Assembly (NCBI GenBank): GCA_016648135.1
Contig: JADDOH010002637.1
Coordinates: forward strand, 1-64,000
Direction of reading: 5' to 3'
Length of the DNA: 64,000 bases
Origin: Agrypnia vestita
Lineage: Eukaryota > Arthropoda > Insecta > Trichoptera > Phryganeidae
Part shown: piece by piece, positions 60,159 to 64,000 of the stretch
How positions within the stretch are numbered: position 1 is the first letter of the stretch
Layout: each line of letters starts with the position of its first letter
The notes under the pieces: model-generated
The model's database searches: none
What the model was told of the DNA's origin: nothing
Seen by the model: only the letters and a program-made list of their open reading frames with translations
Program-made: the position numbers and the translations under genes

Positions 60159-60667
60159 TAGGGAATGCAATCCCGATCCCGCGAGATCTTGAGGCATTTT
60201 ACGAGATCAATCCCGAACCGAAAAATCGGGATTGTAGGGATTGATCAGCATTTTTTGTTTTGTATGTTTAATTGTATATGTCTATAGAGCTTTTAGTAAG
60301 TACTTTAAACATATGTTCATGTCGCATACAAATAATGAAAATAGCTTTGAATTATATTTTCTGTATTTTATCAACCTAGCATAGTAATACAAACTATACT
60401 ACTATACAAACTATTCTACTACATTGACTGATTGATGCTTGGAAAAACGTCTACAAAAACTTTAATGCAATGATTAATAATGAGCATTTTATATAAAATT
60501 GCTGATATAAAATGCAAGGCATTGTCGTTAATTGCTATTCAGCTCTATAAACAAAAAAAAAACACAAAAGTATTCGGGATCCCGATCCGTAGGGATCCCG
60601 TGGGATTGGAAATTCTAATCTCGAGGGATCCCGAAAGGGCAATCCTGACTCGGGATTGCATTCCCTA
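60159..60667. mobile_element. hAT-type MITE nested in another element
   Basis: TIRs TAGGGAATGCAATCCCGA at 60159-60176 and its exact inverse at 60650-60667. Flanking octamers AATGCGAT and TATGCGAT agree at 7 of 8. 509 bp, non-coding, with further GGGATCCCG-type palindromic motifs inside. Confidence 0.88.
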
Positions 60668-60907
60668 TATGCGATGCATTAGGGCCACGTTAGATAGGGG
60701 CTCAAAATGCTCACGCTCTACAACATTTTGATACTTATCAATATTTTCCCTCGCCTGTATGGACTAATAATTATTTATAAAATTCATCACAGCAAGAAAT
60801 GGAATTATATAATTGAAATAATCATCTCTCATGTGTATTACAAAAACATGTGAAAACATTATCTAATATAGTAGTCCCCACTAATACGTCGGTTGGGATC
60901 CAGACCA

Positions 60908-61297
60908 TCAAAATCGCCGCTTATTTTTCAGTAACACATAAACACCTAAAAACGTAACCCTTTGTTCAAATAATATCGAACCTTTATTTTTTCCGCCCAT
61001 ACTAATGAAGTACGGGAGACGGTAGCTCTCCAGCACATCTCCACCAAAGAGACCTTTGGTGAAGATGTGTTGGGAACATTCGTGCGCATTTTTCTCGCAG
61101 AGAACGCCAGTCGCTGGGCGAAGATCGTCCATTCGAGACCGGGGTGTGAGAGAGCTCTCCCGAGAGAAAGGCTGATTTCGTGTGCCGATCCGTTTACCAG
61201 CTGTCAGTACATTTTTACTGTCACCAAATTCCCATGCGACTTTATCGTTCGCAGCGCTTGGGTGTCGAGTTACTGCTGATAAGGCCAATCTGATCAC
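60908..61297 (-). CDS. Uncharacterised 129-codon ORF inside a TIR element
   Basis: An open frame with protein-like, non-AT-biased composition. It starts MIRLALSAVTRHPSAANDKV and includes GKRIGTRNQPFSRESSLTPR and CEKNAHECSQHIF, then GGDVLESYRLPYFISMGG. I cannot assign it to a family. It is clearly GC-richer than its surroundings and lies within the 60124-61419 repeat. Possibilities are a fragment of a transposon protein, a captured host exon, or a non-coding sequence that is open by chance. No splice context or promoter was identified. Confidence 0.3.
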   Translation of the reverse strand: MIRLALSAVTRHPSAANDKVAWEFGDSKNVLTAGKRIGTRNQPFSRESSLTPRSRMDDLRPATGVLCEKNAHECSQHIFTKGLFGGDVLESYRLPYFISMGGKNKGSILFEQRVTFLGVYVLLKNKRRF

Positions 61298-61419
61298 TGG
61301 GCACCCGTGTCACCGCACCGCTTAAAAAAATGGCACTTCTCAAAAATCCTAGATCGTTTTTTGTAAGGGCCCCTTTCCCCATCTTGCACTGGGGTCCAAT
61401 ATTTTCGATTACGCCACTG

Positions 61420-61789
61420 ACAGTACGTATCTCCTTCAGTTCCTAACTTGGCCGGTGGTCTCGGCTGCCGCTGGCCCCGCGGGCAGTCGCTTATCAGACA
61501 GCTGTTGCCCCGCTGTATCTTAGCATTTTTACCAATGACCCCTTAAATCACAACATTTATTTTTAATCATTACGACTGCTATCGCCACAATAACAATTCA
61601 ACACGGGACCACGAGCCACGGGTACAAAACAATCGGCGTCAATTTAGCGATACCCATATAATTAGCTCGGTGTAACTTTTGTACGACCAGCTGGTGCTAG
61701 TTACTTCTACGCCACCACATTCATTCATCATAATAAATAAATGTAACTAATGTAATGTAAAATGTAAATAAAAAAACTAAATAAATGTA
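61420..61789. other. Non-coding spacer
   Basis: 370 bp of mixed composition, with a GC-rich start (GGCTGCCGCTGGCCCCGCGG near 61463). Nothing recognised. Confidence 0.5.
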
Positions 61790-62700
61790 AAATAAGATTA
61801 TTTGCAGACGACGCTTTAATATACATAGAGGATGGTGACCTGGAATTGGCGATCTACAACATTAATAAGGAACTGGACGAAATATCAAAATGGCTCCATT
61901 CAATAAAGTTAAATTAAATGTTTCAAAAACAAAATGTATGATAATTGGAAGCAAAAAAAGAACAACCAAATATAATGTGAAACTAGAAAATGAGATGTTA
62001 TAAAACGTAGACAGTATAAAATACCTAGGTGTAATTATAGATTCAAAATTAACATCTATACAAAAAATACTGAAATTGTGAAGAAAATCGCAAAAAAGTG
62101 TTCTTACGTGAAGAATAAGAAGATATATAACTAAAAATACAAATTTATTAATATACAATAATTCTCCTGCACATAGATTATTGTTCCATTATATTATTTA
62201 TAAGCAACGAAGGAATGCTAAAGAAACTTCAAATAGTACAAAACAGAGCGATGTGCATAATACTGAAATGTAATAGGAAAACCAAAATAACAAAAATGTT
62301 GAATGCCCCTAGGACTAGAGACAGTAAATCAAAGAATTAAGTATAATGTATTAAAGCAAATATTTAAAATTAAACACGGATTAGTACCCAAAGACTTCGA
62401 TGACAGGATGAAGCGGAATAGGGATTTTCATTCTCACAATAAAAGAGGAAACGACAACATAAGACTACCGAAGAAAAATAAAAACACCTCACAAAATTGT
62501 ATGATGCACAAAGGTCTAAAAATCTTCGATAGCCTACCAAAGGAAATTCAAAACACGGTGAATATAAGGAGGTTTAAACAGGAGTGCAAAATTTTATTGT
62601 AAAAACTTTTAAATGACTAGATGGAATGCAATATGTTTATGTGAAATCATGTATTGGCCTTCACAACATTTTGTGCGGAGCTAAATAATTAAGATAAATA
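61790..62700 (+). mobile_element. 5'-truncated, frameshifted LINE
   Basis: Begins at the reverse-transcriptase palm with LFADDALIYIEDGDLELAI (FADD motif), then KLNVSKTKCMIIGSKKRTTK and KYLGVIIDSKL. After frameshifts it resumes with LGLETVNQRIKYNVLKQIFK and ends LPKEIQNTVNIRRFKQECKILL (stop at 62602). The 3' end is A-rich (AAATAAAAAATAAAAG). Truncated at the palm and inactive. Confidence 0.82.
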
Positions 62701-63284
62701 AAAAATAAAAGAAAATGATTATGTAATTGTGACGAACGTCAAATATTATCTGTGTTTCGGACAATGCGTTCTAAACCAATCCAAGTTTCCCATTAAAATT
62801 TTGCTCGCATAAAAGCTGAACCCTGAACTTTCAATATTACTTATCTCGACGTGCTAAGAAGACAGGTTCAATGTAACAAGGAAGTCGCGCCAAAAAATAT
62901 CATTTTCAAGAGAGGACATGATATACTGAAAATCCGTGTAAATAGTATTTTCTTATGACAGACGAACATTTGATATCTGCATATTATTAGTATTATTTAT
63001 GATCTGATTCGATGAACTAATTCGAGAATGAATAATTCTAAAACATGATGATAAACCTGTGACTGTGGTTGCCCCCTACACTATTTATATATGTTCATGT
63101 TCCAACTTAAAATATGCAACACAAACTAGAATGCCATATATGACAGTTCTTCATCAATAATAAAGTATAAAACAGATTTATATCAAATAACTTCATAGAG
63201 AAAATACACATAATAACCGCGCCTGGAACACATGTAATTTTCACAGCACCATGTTCGAACTTGATATCGACACTTATAATAATT
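62701..63284. other. AT-rich non-coding DNA
   Basis: About 580 bp without visible gene or repeat. Confidence 0.55.
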
Positions 63285-63610
63285 ATTCATCATCTTCATC
63301 CCCTTGTCCTAGTAGATTCAACAAGGTGCTTCCATATTCCCCTATTTTGTGCTGCTTCCGTAAGTATTCAAATCAATCACCAATCAAAACCCATCCTGTT
63401 TTCGTATATTCTTTTGTTGTTTCTCCCAGCTTAATCTGGGGCGACCCATCGATCACTGCCAAGAGTTCCTCCTCCTTCTTGGTACTCGTTGGCGTTCTTA
63501 GCACATGTCCAAGCTACCTCATTGTGATTTATCTGTATGTAGGGGTAGGGGCTACATGCCGAATGTGTGCCTTATGTCGGCACTTAATGAACGTTATTGG
63601 TTGAATATAT
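63285..63610 (-). mobile_element. Possible LINE 3' end, antisense
   Basis: TCATCTTCATCCCCTTGTCC followed by GCTTAATCTGGGGCGACCCA and GGCGTTCTTAGCACATGTCC has the character of antisense 3' regions of insect LINEs (short GATGAAG-like tail, CT-rich antisense). No coding motif is certain. Confidence 0.4.
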
Positions 63611-64000
63611 CTCGAAAAATTGTCATCATAGCTTTTGATAGGTGGGCCGTGACTTCATGGTGTGAAAATATTCCCGTTGCATGATGCGCGCGCATTTAGT
63701 TGCACCAGCAAATTGCGTTAGCACTAAAATTTCACTCTAAACGCACCTAAATAATTATAACTTCACAAACTATTATTTTAAAATATTCAAAACTAAATTA
63801 TAAAAAAGAAAACATTGAGTGTCAACATAAAAACCGTTTTACAGTGTCGTGTCTCAGACATGCGTATAATATTTTATGTAGCATCCCTACATACAGTGTA
63901 TCTTTTCCTACATATTTTTTTCTTTTGTGGCTAGGTATAAAGATACCCAAAGGTTCCAAATTGATAGTATTTTATACCACAGACTACTATAACTTCTATT
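63611..64000. other. AT-rich non-coding end of window
   Basis: 390 bp; nothing recognised. Confidence 0.5.

Larger units (their letters stand above)
60124..61419. mobile_element. TIR element (CAGGGGCGTAACTACGCC), split by a MITE
   Basis: The left end CAGGGGCGTAACTACGCC is matched imperfectly by the inverted right end (GATTACGCCACTG at 61407-61419). Flanking octamers ATAGTATC and ACAGTACG agree at 5 of 8 positions. Removing the nested hAT MITE (60159-60667) leaves about 780 bp that contain a 129-codon antisense ORF. A second copy of the left end is at 50198. Probably an old hAT-like element. Confidence 0.55.

Noticed and set aside
1..64000. A prokaryote-like system (operon, CRISPR, toxin-antitoxin, phage)
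   Set aside because: Split genes, AT-rich long introns and eukaryotic transposons show nuclear DNA of an insect; no regularly spaced direct repeats or compact gene clusters are present.

Overview
The window looks like insect nuclear DNA and is most probably from a moth or butterfly. The background is strongly AT-rich. Genes are split by GT-AG introns of 0.35 to 3.9 kb. The repeats are those common in Lepidoptera: a mariner whose TIRs begin TTAGGTCCTTACATATG, RTE-type and CR1/Jockey-type LINEs, short hAT-type elements with 8-bp target duplications, and tRNA-derived SINEs. The order Lepidoptera is inferred from this repeat style; nothing in the window proves it.

Two host genes can be supported. 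(1) On the + strand, from about 4671 to 28176, is an almost complete exportin-4 (XPO4) gene. Thirteen consecutive exons, from 5471 to the stop codon at 28174-28176, join in frame to 1,046 codons. Splice phases agree at every join. A short first exon (4671-4727) adds 19 residues. A further small exon (26072-26130) probably fills the only evident gap but has the wrong phase at its 3' end. Exportin-4 is a RanGTP-dependent nuclear transport receptor. (2) On the - strand are the last two coding exons (47218-46094 and 45334-44940) of an SLC16-family transporter, closest in motifs to MCT10/karmoisin. Its first coding exon was not found and may lie beyond position 64000. The genes are convergent, with their 3' ends about 17 kb apart.

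Layout: 1-4670 holds a GC-richer repeat-like block (1-2190), then AT-rich sequence and the presumed XPO4 5' region. 4671-28176 is XPO4. Its introns hold a composite inverted-repeat element (6617-9302), LINE remnants, a 469-bp hAT MITE with a perfect target duplication, and a decayed mariner nested in a CR1-like LINE. 28177-44939 is a gene-poor interval with a mariner relic, an RTE-like LINE, a 1.8-kb TIR element and two short MITEs. 44940-47218 is the transporter 3' part. 47219-64000 is its presumed upstream intron or flank, crowded with nested repeats, including a 447-bp near-perfect palindrome and a 1.3-kb TIR element that carries an unrecognised 129-codon ORF and is split by a second element.

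I see no operons, CRISPR arrays, phage, or gene cluster resembling a new multi-gene system. The points most worth checking are the XPO4 exon/phase anomaly, the ORF inside the 60-61 kb element, the composite element at 6.6-9.3 kb, the large palindrome and the hammerhead-like motif at 18.2 kb.
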